NCBI GenBank assembly: GCA_035495435.1
Contig: DATJFV010000072.1
Span: 1 to 64,000, forward strand
DNA length: 64,000 nucleotides
Source of the DNA: JBDSKH01 sp035495435
Lineage (GTDB): Bacteria > Actinomycetota > Actinomycetes > Actinomycetales > Microbacteriaceae
Direction: 5' to 3'
The stretch's first letter is position 1; each line of letters begins with the position of its first letter. The position numbers and the translations under genes were made by a program. This document shows positions 50,303 to 58,622 of the stretch, in pieces. The notes beneath the pieces are model-generated. The model made no database searches. It saw only the letters and a list, made by a program, of their open reading frames with translations, and had not been told where the DNA came from.

Positions 50303-51036
50303 ACCCGGTCGCGAAACTCGCCGCCGCCGCCGCGATCGCGGTGGCCCTGCTGCTGACCCTCGACGTCGTGTCCGCGGCCGTTGCCCTCGCGCTGGAACTG
50401 GTGCTCCTGCCGCTCCTGCGCATCCCGCTGCGTCGGTTCTGGCTGCGCACTCTGCCGCTCTGGGTCGCTGCGCCGCTCGCCGGGGTCACGATCGCGCTCT
50501 ACGGCCGCACGTCGGGCCGGGTCTATGCCGAGTTCCTGTTCGCGCGGGTCAGCGAGGGTTCGCTCGAACTCGCCTTGGCCACCGCGCTCCGGGTGCTGGC
50601 CATCGGGCTGCCCGCCCTGGCCCTCTTCCTCACGATCGACCCCGCGGAACTCGCCGACAGCCTCGCCCAGACGCTGCGCCTACCGGCTCGCTTCGTGATC
50701 GGGGCGCTCGCGGGGACGCGGCTGATCAGCCTGGCGGCCGACGACCGCCGCAGCATCGCGATGGCGCGCCGCGCCCGGGGCCTCGGCGACCGCAACCCGT
50801 TCTCCGCGCTCGCCGGCACGGCCTTCACGATGCTGGTGGTGGCACTGCGCCGCGGCGGCGACCTCGCGGTGGCGATGGAGGCGCGCGGGTTCGGCAGCGG
50901 CGTGCCGCGCACCTGGGCGCGCCCGGCGCGGTTCGGTGCGCGCGAGGTGGGGTTCATCCTCGTCGGGGTGCTGATCGGCGCGGCCGCGATCATCGCCTCG
51001 GTCGTGACCGGAAGCTGGTCGCCCCTTGGAAGCTGA
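50299..51036 (+). CDS. ykoC: ECF transporter T component, YkoC
   Basis: 245 residues, five or six spans. The T-component coupling motifs are present: ALRVLAIGLPALALF, MARRARGLG (the A-R-G coupling helix) and AMEARGFGSG (second A-x-G motif). It transmits ATPase motion to YkoE. GTG 50299 overlaps ykoD by 4 bp. Confidence 0.94.
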   Translation: MNPVAKLAAAAAIAVALLLTLDVVSAAVALALELVLLPLLRIPLRRFWLRTLPLWVAAPLAGVTIALYGRTSGRVYAEFLFARVSEGSLELALATALRVLAIGLPALALFLTIDPAELADSLAQTLRLPARFVIGALAGTRLISLAADDRRSIAMARRARGLGDRNPFSALAGTAFTMLVVALRRGGDLAVAMEARGFGSGVPRTWARPARFGAREVGFILVGVLIGAAAIIASVVTGSWSPLGS

Positions 51037-51037
51037 C

Positions 51038-51541
51038 GTGCTCGCCCGGCTCGCCGCGGCATCCGGCCCCCGACCGGTGGTGCTGATCGATGGCCGCTCG
51101 GGCGCGGGCAAGACCACGCTGGCGCGCGACCTGGCGCCGCTGCTGGGTGCGCAGCTGGTCAGCCTGGACGACCTGTATCCCGGATGGGGTGGTCTCGCCG
51201 CCGGGTCGGCCGCGGTTCACGAGACGGTGCTGCGCGATCGCGAGCCGGGGTGGACCGGCTGGGACTGGGGCACGGGGCGGGCGGCGGACTGGCATCCGGT
51301 CGATCCCGCTCGCCCGCTCGTCATCGAGGGGTGCGGGGCGCTCAGCCGTGCCAACCGGGCGCTCGCGACGTTCGGTGTCTGGGTCGAGCTGCCCGCCGCC
51401 GAACGTCGCCGACGAGCGCTCGAACGCGAACCGGACTTCGCCCCGCATTGGCGCGAGTGGGCGGCGCAGGAGCGCGCACATGCCGCGGCCGAGCACCCGC
51501 GCGCCCTCGCCGACGTGGTCGTCGAGGGGCCGGCCGACTAG
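51038..51541 (+). CDS. P-loop NTPase, small nucleoside/uridine-kinase-like
   Basis: About 167 residues. Walker A GRSGAGKTT after VVLIDG, then VSLDDLYPGWGGL (typical of uridine kinase/PRK-like folds), VIEGCGALS and ERRRRALEREPDF as the lid. It follows ykoC by 1 bp, so it is read from the TPP riboswitch operon, but the link to thiamine is only positional. GTG 51038 (GGAAG 5 nt upstream) is preferred to TTG 51026. Its stop overlaps the convergent lipoprotein gene by 4 bp. Confidence 0.82.
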   Translation: MLARLAAASGPRPVVLIDGRSGAGKTTLARDLAPLLGAQLVSLDDLYPGWGGLAAGSAAVHETVLRDREPGWTGWDWGTGRAADWHPVDPARPLVIEGCGALSRANRALATFGVWVELPAAERRRRALEREPDFAPHWREWAAQERAHAAAEHPRALADVVVEGPAD

Positions 51542-52155
51542 CCGAGGTCGACCGCGTCACCCTCCCGGTGCCAGGTCGTGGTGAACGGGCTCTGGTCGGC
51601 TTTCGTCGTCATCGTGTCGCCCGAGCAGCTGACCGTGAGGGGCACATCGGTCATGCCGGTCACCGGGATGTCGATGGGGATATCGACGGTACGGCCCTCG
51701 ATGTCGACCGTGTTCTCGACCTGGTAGCCCTCATCGGTGATGTCACTGAACCCGAGGACGGTGCCGGAGTCCCAGCCCCAGTTGCCGCGGAACGTGCCGT
51801 TGTGCGTCTGCGTGATCGTCTCGGTGAGCCCGTCCGAGAGCTCGGCGCTGATGACGAAGGTCAGGTCGGTGCTCGCCATCCCCGCGTAGCCCTGCTCGTC
51901 GAGGGCGAGCTGCTGCTGCCCCGACGCGGTCGACGAGCTGATTGGCAGGCCGGTGCCGCTCAGGTAGTCGCCGATCTGCGCGGCAAGGTCGGCGGTGTCG
52001 GCGGTCCAGAGGCCGGTGACGCACGCGGTGTCGCCGCCGGACGGGTCGGGGGCGTCGGTGCTGCCGCCACCTCCGCCGCCCCCGCCGCCACCGGGCGAGC
52101 ATGCGGTGAGCGCGACCAGGAGGATCGCCGGGACGGGAATGAGCGCCGCTTTCAC
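51538..52155 (-). CDS. Putative lipoprotein with poly-Gly linker
   Basis: About 205 residues. The signal ends in LVALTAC, a lipobox, followed by SPGG and a run of glycines. The extracellular domain, about 160 residues, is strand-rich (AGMASTDLTFVISAELSDG, TITQTHNGTFRGNWGWDSG) and has cysteines at VTGLW (preceding Cys) and VSCSGD. No known domain is recognised. GTG 52155 is chosen because CACAAT lies 6 nt upstream, a possible leaderless -10; GTG 52161 would add two residues. Confidence 0.75.
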   Translation of the reverse strand: MKAALIPVPAILLVALTACSPGGGGGGGGGGSTDAPDPSGGDTACVTGLWTADTADLAAQIGDYLSGTGLPISSSTASGQQQLALDEQGYAGMASTDLTFVISAELSDGLTETITQTHNGTFRGNWGWDSGTVLGFSDITDEGYQVENTVDIEGRTVDIPIDIPVTGMTDVPLTVSCSGDTMTTKADQSPFTTTWHREGDAVDLG

Positions 52156-52181
52156 GGTCACATTGTGGACCCGAACGCGCG

Positions 52182-52535
52182 CTACGCCCAGCCCAATCGG
52201 TGCAACTCGTCGTCGTCGATGCCGTAGAAGTGCGCGATCTCGTGCACCAGGGTGACGTGAATCTCGTCGCGCAGGGCGTCGAGGTCGTCGCAGATCGCCA
52301 GCAGCGGCTCGCGGAACAGCACGATGCGGTCGGGCAGCTCACCGAAGCCGTACCGGTCACGTTCGGTCAGCGCGATGCCCTGGTACTCGCCGAGCAGGTC
52401 GAGCGAGCCGTCCTCGGGGCGATCCTCGACCACGAACACCAGGTTCTCGAGCCCGTCGACCATCTCGTCGGGCAGATCGTCGAGTTCGGCGATGACGAGC
52501 TTCTCGAACTCCGCAGGCCCCAGGTCGAGGCTCAC
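52182..52535 (-). CDS. Small metallopeptidase family protein (zincin-like, DUF1025 type)
   Basis: 117 residues. VTLVHEIAHFYGIDDDELHRLGW gives an HEXXH zinc motif (HEIAH) plus a third ligand candidate at D or H of the downstream segment, as in the minimal zincin family. LENLVFVVEDRP and PDRIVLFREPL are conserved. No signal peptide, so it is cytosolic. It overlaps the DUF2017 gene by 4 bp. The three-gene set with DUF2017 and ClpS is common in actinobacteria. Confidence 0.92.
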   Translation of the reverse strand: MSLDLGPAEFEKLVIAELDDLPDEMVDGLENLVFVVEDRPEDGSLDLLGEYQGIALTERDRYGFGELPDRIVLFREPLLAICDDLDALRDEIHVTLVHEIAHFYGIDDDELHRLGWA

Positions 52536-52960
52536 TCCAGCGCCTCGATCGCGTCGATCAGGTAGGTCTGCAGCTCAGCGAGCCAGTGGTACACATCGCC
52601 GAGCGGATCACGGGGCACCTCGTCCTCGTCGCGCACGATCCCGAGGCGATGGGCGATGATGAGGCGCAGGTCGGTCAGCACCGGAAGCCAGCGCTCGGCG
52701 GCCTGGGGGTCGAGCTGCACCGAACCTCCGCCGGCGATCGCCGCGGCGATCGATCCGGCGGCCGAGGATTTGTGCTCGACCAGGCCGGAACGCGTGTAGC
52801 GCGCGAACTCGGCCGCCGCATCCGGGTCGTCGCGGTACGCCACCGGGAACAGGCGCTCGAGCGCCGGGTCGTCACCGGGCTGCTGCAGGATCTCGTCGTA
52901 CTGCGTCAACAGCGTGCGCAGCAACTCGACCTCCGCGGTCGTGAACTCGAGGACGATCAC
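52532..52960 (-). CDS. DUF2017 family protein
   Basis: 142 residues, mostly helical. VIVLEFTTAEVELLRTLLTQYDEIL and RLFPVAYRDDPDAAAEFARYT match DUF2017, which almost always follows clpS in actinobacteria. Function is unknown; the constant link to ClpS suggests a role with the Clp protease. GTG 52960 overlaps clpS by 4 bp. Confidence 0.92.
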   Translation of the reverse strand: MIVLEFTTAEVELLRTLLTQYDEILQQPGDDPALERLFPVAYRDDPDAAAEFARYTRSGLVEHKSSAAGSIAAAIAGGGSVQLDPQAAERWLPVLTDLRLIIAHRLGIVRDEDEVPRDPLGDVYHWLAELQTYLIDAIEALE

Positions 52961-53199
52961 GCGCGCACCACACTGGCCCACAGGCCGTACTCGTGCATGG
53001 CCTCGGTGTGACGCTCCATCTCTTCGCGCGGTCCGGTCGCCACCACGGCGCGGCCCTCGTGGTGCACCTGCAGCATCAGACGCTCGGCCTCCTCGCGCGA
53101 GTACCCGAAATAGGTGCGGAACACGTGGGTCACGTACGACATCAGGTTGACCGGGTCGTTCCAGACCACGGTCGTCCACAGAGCATCCGAGACGGACAC
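52957..53199 (-). CDS. clpS: ATP-dependent Clp protease adaptor ClpS
   Basis: 80 residues. TTVVWNDPVNLMSYVTHVF carries the N-degron-binding D-x-x-N/M signature, and EAERLMLQVHHEGRAVV and EEMERHTEAMHEYGL complete the ClpS fold. It delivers N-end-rule substrates to ClpAP or ClpCP. GTG 53199 is the only sensible start. The mRNA begins just after tRNA-His, so it may be processed from the tRNA transcript. Confidence 0.94.
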   Translation of the reverse strand: MSVSDALWTTVVWNDPVNLMSYVTHVFRTYFGYSREEAERLMLQVHHEGRAVVATGPREEMERHTEAMHEYGLWASVVRA

Positions 53200-53216
53200 C
53201 GTCTCGAGCTCTTCAT

Positions 53217-53293
53217 TGGGGTGGATGACGGGACTCGAACCCGCGACATCCGGCACCACAAGCCAGCGCTCTACCAACTGAGCTACACCCACC
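53217..53293 (-). tRNA. tRNA-His (GUG anticodon)
   Basis: A full cloverleaf on the minus strand: acceptor GTGGGTG/CATCCAC, anticodon loop TTGTGGT with GTG, T-arm GCGGG-TTCGAGT-CCCGT, and encoded CCA. The extra G at position -1 (53293), special to tRNA-His, is present. No integrase or attachment-site remnant is seen nearby. Confidence 0.95.
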
Positions 53294-53320
53294 AAGCGTT
53301 GCCAGGGCAACTCAGCCATC

Positions 53321-53938
53321 TTACGGTACGCGGGGCGCCCACGACTCCACTGCGGCGGCCGCTGCCGCGTGCGCCTCGTCGCTCGTCGGGCCCGGTGCCG
53401 GCACGAACACGGCCGAGCGGTAGTACTCCAGCTCGCGGATCGACTCGAGGATGTCGGCCAGCGCGCGGTGCCCGCCGTGCTTGGTCGGCGCCTGGAAGTA
53501 CACCCGCGGGTACCAGCGCCGCGACAGCTCCTTGATGCTCGACACATCGACGCTGCGGTAGTGCAGGTGGCTGTCGACGCGCGGCATGAACTTGGCCAGG
53601 AACGCCCGGTCGGTGCCGATGGTGTTGCCGGCCAGGGGGGCGGTGTTGGCCTCGGGAACGTGCTTGAGGATGTACTCGAGCACCTCGTACTCTGCCTCGG
53701 CGAGAGTCTTGCCACCGGGGATCTCGTCGAGCAGCCCACTGTCGCGGTGCATCGTGGTGACGAAGTCGCCCATGTGGTCGAGCGCCGTCTGGTCGGGGCG
53801 GATCACCACGCTGAAGCCGTCGTCGACCGGCTTCAGGTCGTAGTCGGTGATGACGACGGCGACCTCGACCAGCTCGTCGACACTGAGATCGAGACCGGTC
53901 ATCTCGCAGTCGATCCAGACGAGCAGGTCGGCAGCCAC
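53321..53938 (-). CDS. orn: Oligoribonuclease
   Basis: 205 residues. The DEDDh exonuclease motifs are WIDCEMTGLDL (DxE), GNTIGTDRAFLAKFMP (D), and HRALADILESI (H and D). It degrades 2-5 nt RNAs, including pGpG. GTG 53938 is the start, with TAGACT 6 nt upstream. The last 25 residues are Ala-rich and variable. Confidence 0.96.
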   Translation of the reverse strand: MAADLLVWIDCEMTGLDLSVDELVEVAVVITDYDLKPVDDGFSVVIRPDQTALDHMGDFVTTMHRDSGLLDEIPGGKTLAEAEYEVLEYILKHVPEANTAPLAGNTIGTDRAFLAKFMPRVDSHLHYRSVDVSSIKELSRRWYPRVYFQAPTKHGGHRALADILESIRELEYYRSAVFVPAPGPTSDEAHAAAAAAVESWAPRVP

Positions 53939-53947
53939 GGGTCGAGT

Positions 53948-55188
<1,241 letters not shown>

Positions 55189-55192
<4 letters not shown>

Positions 55193-55617
55193 GCCGCCAC
55201 CTCCGCTGCCGTGCGGCTGGCGAGGATGCGGGCGGCCGACTCGAGTGCCGTCCACTCCGCGTCGTCGAGTGCGGCGAACCGGGGCTCCAGCGTCGCGGAG
55301 ATCACGGCGCGCCAGCGGCTGAGCTCCTCGCGACCCCGGTCGGTCAGGTCGATCAGCCAGGCGCGCGAGTCGTCGGGGTCGGGGATGCGCGAGACGAGCC
55401 CGTCGTCGGTCATCGTTGCGAGCAGGCGCGTCATGCCGGGCTGGGTGACCCGGCTGGCGGCGGCCAGCTCGCCGACGCGCATGGCGCCGTCGGTTTCCAG
55501 GATGCCGAGGGTGCGCCACTGCGCCGACGGCGTCGTGCTGCCGGCGGCCTGGGCGGCGATACGGATCAGCCGGTTCGAGGAGACGAGGAGGGAGAGCAGG
55601 GTGTCGCGATGGGTCAC
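55189..55617 (-). CDS. MarR family transcriptional regulator
   Basis: 142 residues. The winged helix is QWRTLGILETDGAMRVGELAAASRVTQPGMTRLLATMTDDGLVSRIPDPDDSRAW, with the D-x-R-x wing. It probably represses itself and the coupled MFS gene. TATAGT lies 6 nt before GTG 55617, so the transcript is leaderless, and an inverted repeat covers the promoter. Confidence 0.94.
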
Positions 55618-55623
55618 CGGGAA

Positions 55624-55654
55624 ACTATATACCCGTGATATATAACTCGGGTAT
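55624..55654 (-). promoter_or_regulatory. Leaderless -10 TATAGT and candidate MarR operator
   Basis: TATAGT (55624-55629, minus strand) precedes GTG 55617 by 6 nt. The inverted repeat ATACCCG (55629-55635) / CGGGTAT (55648-55654) with 12 nt between arms lies directly upstream and overlaps the -10, a likely autoregulatory site. Confidence 0.55.
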
Positions 55655-55705
55655 GGAGTGCGGAATGACGGGCCCGCGAAGGACCCTCCGGTACCCTGGT
55701 GCCGC

Positions 55706-55778
55706 GCCCCCGTAGCTCAGCGGATAGAGCAGGAGCCTTCTAATCTCTTTGTCGCAGGTTCGATTCCTGCCGGGGGCA
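55706..55778 (+). tRNA. tRNA-Arg (UCU anticodon)
   Basis: 73 nt: acceptor GCCCCCG/CGGGGGC, D-arm GCTC...GAGC, anticodon loop CTTCTAA with TCT, T-arm GCAGG-TTCGATT-CCTGC, discriminator A. CCA is not encoded. The anticodon stem is imperfect (GGAGC against TCTCT: one G-U pair and a C-U mismatch next to the loop). The FtsX-type operon starts 18 bp later. Confidence 0.92.
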
Positions 55779-55796
55779 CGCGACGACGGAGGCAGT

Positions 55797-58622
55797 GTGG
55801 CACGACCGGTCTACGCGGCCCGCCGTGCGCTCTCGCGCTCCGGGCAACTGGCCGCGTTCGGCGCGGTGGTGCTGCTCATCTCCGCCGCGCTCGCCGTCAT
55901 CTGCGCCGCCATCGGCCCACTGCTCGACGCCGGTGCGCGTCAGCTCGTGACGCAGGCCGGGCCCACCGCCTCCGCGATGCGAGTCGAGGCACGGCTCGCG
56001 GACGACGCGGAGGCGCAGGACGCTCGGGTGCGCGACACGTTCTCCGCTGCGCTCGACGGGCTCCCCGCGACCATCATCCGCACCGTCAGCGGCGAGGCGG
56101 AGGGCACCGCGGGCGGTGCGGCGGTGACCCTGCAGCTGCTCGCGGATCCGTCGGTGGGGGAGGCGGCGAACCTGGTGCAGGGCGACTGGCCCTCCTCGGC
56201 CGACGAGACCGCGGTACAGGATGCGGCCGCCGCGGCCCTGCGCCTGTCACCCGGCGATGTGGTCACCGTCGGCTCCCGCACCCTCCGCGTCTCGGGAATC
56301 TGGCGCGCCACGGATCCGGCCGCCGCGCGCTGGTTCGGTGACCCGGCCGTCGCGTCGGGCATCGAGAACCCGGCACGCGGTCCGGTGCTCGCCGACGAGT
56401 CCGTGCTGGCCGAGCTGCCCGACGCACCCACGGTGCGCTGGACGATGATCCCTGCGGCGTCGTCGCTCGGGGTGTCGGATCTGCCCCGGTGGGCCGAGGC
56501 TCTCGTTCGGCTCGACACCGCCGTCGACCGGCTCAACCGCGACTCCGCGGTGCGGCTCTCCGGCGACCTGCCGGAGACGCTGGCGCGTGCGTCGCGGGTG
56601 ACGGCCGTCGACGGCGGCGTACTGGCGCTTCCGATCGTGCTGGTGACCGTCGTCGGCGTCATCGTGTTGTCGCTGATCGCGCGCGCGATCGCCTCCGGGC
56701 GCGGCGCGGAGTTCATGCTGCTGCGGGCGCGCGGTGCATCGGCGCGTGCGGTGAGCGCGGCCTCGGCGCGCGAGGCGGCGGTGGTCGCCGTGGCCGGGGC
56801 GGCGCTCGGGGGCGCTCTCGCGTGGGTGGCGCTGCAGGCGGTCCTGCTGGCAGGCGCGGACGCGACCGACACGACGGTGGTGCTGGCGGGGATCCCGGTG
56901 GCCGTCGCCGTCGTGGCGACGGCCACGTCCTGGGCGGTGACGGTCGCAGAACTGCGGGCCCCGGTCACCGGTCGTACCGACACCGGCCGGGGCGCCCTGG
57001 CAGCGTCGCTCGGGCCCCTGATCCTGGCAGGCATCGCGGCCGGGCTCGCGCTCGCGCAGTTCCTCAGCCTGGGGTCGCCCGTCGTGGTGCGCGCCGACGG
57101 CGTCATCCGCACCGATCCGGTTGCGGTGAGCGCCCCCGTGCTGGTTCTGCTGGCCGCCTGCCTCGCCGCGCCCGTGATCGCCGGCCCGGTGGTCGCTCTC
57201 TCCGAGCGGGCCGCGCGCGCGGGCCGCGGCATCCTGCCGGTGCTGCCGCTGCGCCAGCTCGCCCGACGCAGCCGCGCGGTGGCAGCCGGGGTGCTGGTTA
57301 TCGCGCTCGCTGCGGGATCGGTGGTGCTGGCCCTGCAGTTCCGGGTATCTGCAAACCAGGCCCGCCAGGTAGCCGAGCAGGCGGCGACGGGTGCGAGTCT
57401 GCGAGTGACCGTGCCGGTTGGCACGTCGGTTGACGACGGCGCGCCCGGCGCCAGCTCTGCCGTGCTCGATGGTGTCGCCGGGGTCGACGCCGCGTTCGCG
57501 GTGCTCAGCACGACCGCGAGCGTGGGCCCCGACCCGATCCCGTTCGTCGCGGCTCCGGTCGGCCCGTTGGCATCCGCTCCCTCGTCCTCGCCCGGATTCG
57601 CGGCGCTGGCACCTGCACTCACCGACGGGGGCATCGCCGCTGACCTGCCCGCCGGCGCGGCGGAGCTCACCGCCTCGTTCCAGGTCTCGACGGGCGGAAA
57701 GGTGCCTGCCGATCTGCGTGCCGACGTGGTCGTCTGGTTCTCTGATCGCGACGGCGCGGCGCTGCGCGTTCCGGCCGGTGTCATCCCGCTCGTCGCCGGC
57801 GCTCAGGAGGTGTCGGTGCCGATCCCGGCCGCCGCCGTCGACCTGCTGGCCGTCGACCTGCGACCCCCTGCCCTCGACCCGGATGCCGTGGTGACCGTGG
57901 GCCTCGGTGGTGTGCAGGCATCGGGCGAGCCCGTCGCCTGGCAGGGGCAGACGTCGGCGACACTCGTCGGATCGACGGTGCAGCGTTTCCTGCCGCGTCC
58001 GCCGCCGACCGGCGCCATGCCGGTGGTGGTGGGGGATGCGCTGGCCGCGCGCCTCGGGCTCGGACCCGGCTCCACGTTCGCGTTCCGGGTCGGCACGATC
58101 GCCGCGCCCGTCTCGGCGCAGGTCGCGGGGGTGCTGGCGAGCCTTCCCGGGCAGAGCGGCTCGCTCGGCATCGTCGCCGACCTGACCGCGCTCGAGCAGC
58201 GGGCGCTGGCGCTCGGCGGCTCGGTTCCCGCGGCGAACCAGCTCTGGGTGGTGAGCCCCATCCCGGATGCGGCGGTCGCCTCCGTGCGGGCCGCGCTCGA
58301 TGTGCGGGCGGAGGTGGTGTCCCCGCGCATGGTGTCGTCCACCCCGGTGCTGGATCCGGCGATCGACCTTCTGCTGGCCGGGGTGCTGGTGACCGCCCTC
58401 CTGGCGGTGCTCGGGTTCGCTGCCGTCGCCGCATCCGTCGCCCAGCGCCGTCGCGCCGAGCTGACGCCGCTGCGCTCGCTCGGCCTCAGCGCGGCCCGTA
58501 TCCGCGCCGCGCGCGCGATCGAACTGCTCGCGACCGCTCTGATCGCCCTGCTGCTGGGCGCCGCCGCCGGTTGGCTCACCGCGGTACTCGTCGTGCCCGG
58601 GCTCACCGAGGTGCTGCGATGA
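55797..58622 (+). CDS. Large FtsX-like ABC transporter permease
   Basis: 941 residues. The first span is AFGAVVLLISAALAVICAAIGPLL, followed by an extracytoplasmic domain of about 220 residues, a core of about seven spans at 265-510 including FMLLRARGASARAV (FtsX/MacB coupling loop), a second large extracytoplasmic domain, and a final three-span bundle with QRRRAELTPLRSLGLSAARIRAARAIELL. Such permeases do not carry solutes through a pore but transmit ATP-driven motion to surface proteins, lipids or peptides. GGAGG lies 5 nt before GTG 55797. First of four coupled genes. Confidence 0.9.
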   Translation: MARPVYAARRALSRSGQLAAFGAVVLLISAALAVICAAIGPLLDAGARQLVTQAGPTASAMRVEARLADDAEAQDARVRDTFSAALDGLPATIIRTVSGEAEGTAGGAAVTLQLLADPSVGEAANLVQGDWPSSADETAVQDAAAAALRLSPGDVVTVGSRTLRVSGIWRATDPAAARWFGDPAVASGIENPARGPVLADESVLAELPDAPTVRWTMIPAASSLGVSDLPRWAEALVRLDTAVDRLNRDSAVRLSGDLPETLARASRVTAVDGGVLALPIVLVTVVGVIVLSLIARAIASGRGAEFMLLRARGASARAVSAASAREAAVVAVAGAALGGALAWVALQAVLLAGADATDTTVVLAGIPVAVAVVATATSWAVTVAELRAPVTGRTDTGRGALAASLGPLILAGIAAGLALAQFLSLGSPVVVRADGVIRTDPVAVSAPVLVLLAACLAAPVIAGPVVALSERAARAGRGILPVLPLRQLARRSRAVAAGVLVIALAAGSVVLALQFRVSANQARQVAEQAATGASLRVTVPVGTSVDDGAPGASSAVLDGVAGVDAAFAVLSTTASVGPDPIPFVAAPVGPLASAPSSSPGFAALAPALTDGGIAADLPAGAAELTASFQVSTGGKVPADLRADVVVWFSDRDGAALRVPAGVIPLVAGAQEVSVPIPAAAVDLLAVDLRPPALDPDAVVTVGLGGVQASGEPVAWQGQTSATLVGSTVQRFLPRPPPTGAMPVVVGDALAARLGLGPGSTFAFRVGTIAAPVSAQVAGVLASLPGQSGSLGIVADLTALEQRALALGGSVPAANQLWVVSPIPDAAVASVRAALDVRAEVVSPRMVSSTPVLDPAIDLLLAGVLVTALLAVLGFAAVAASVAQRRRAELTPLRSLGLSAARIRAARAIELLATALIALLLGAAAGWLTAVLVVPGLTEVLR

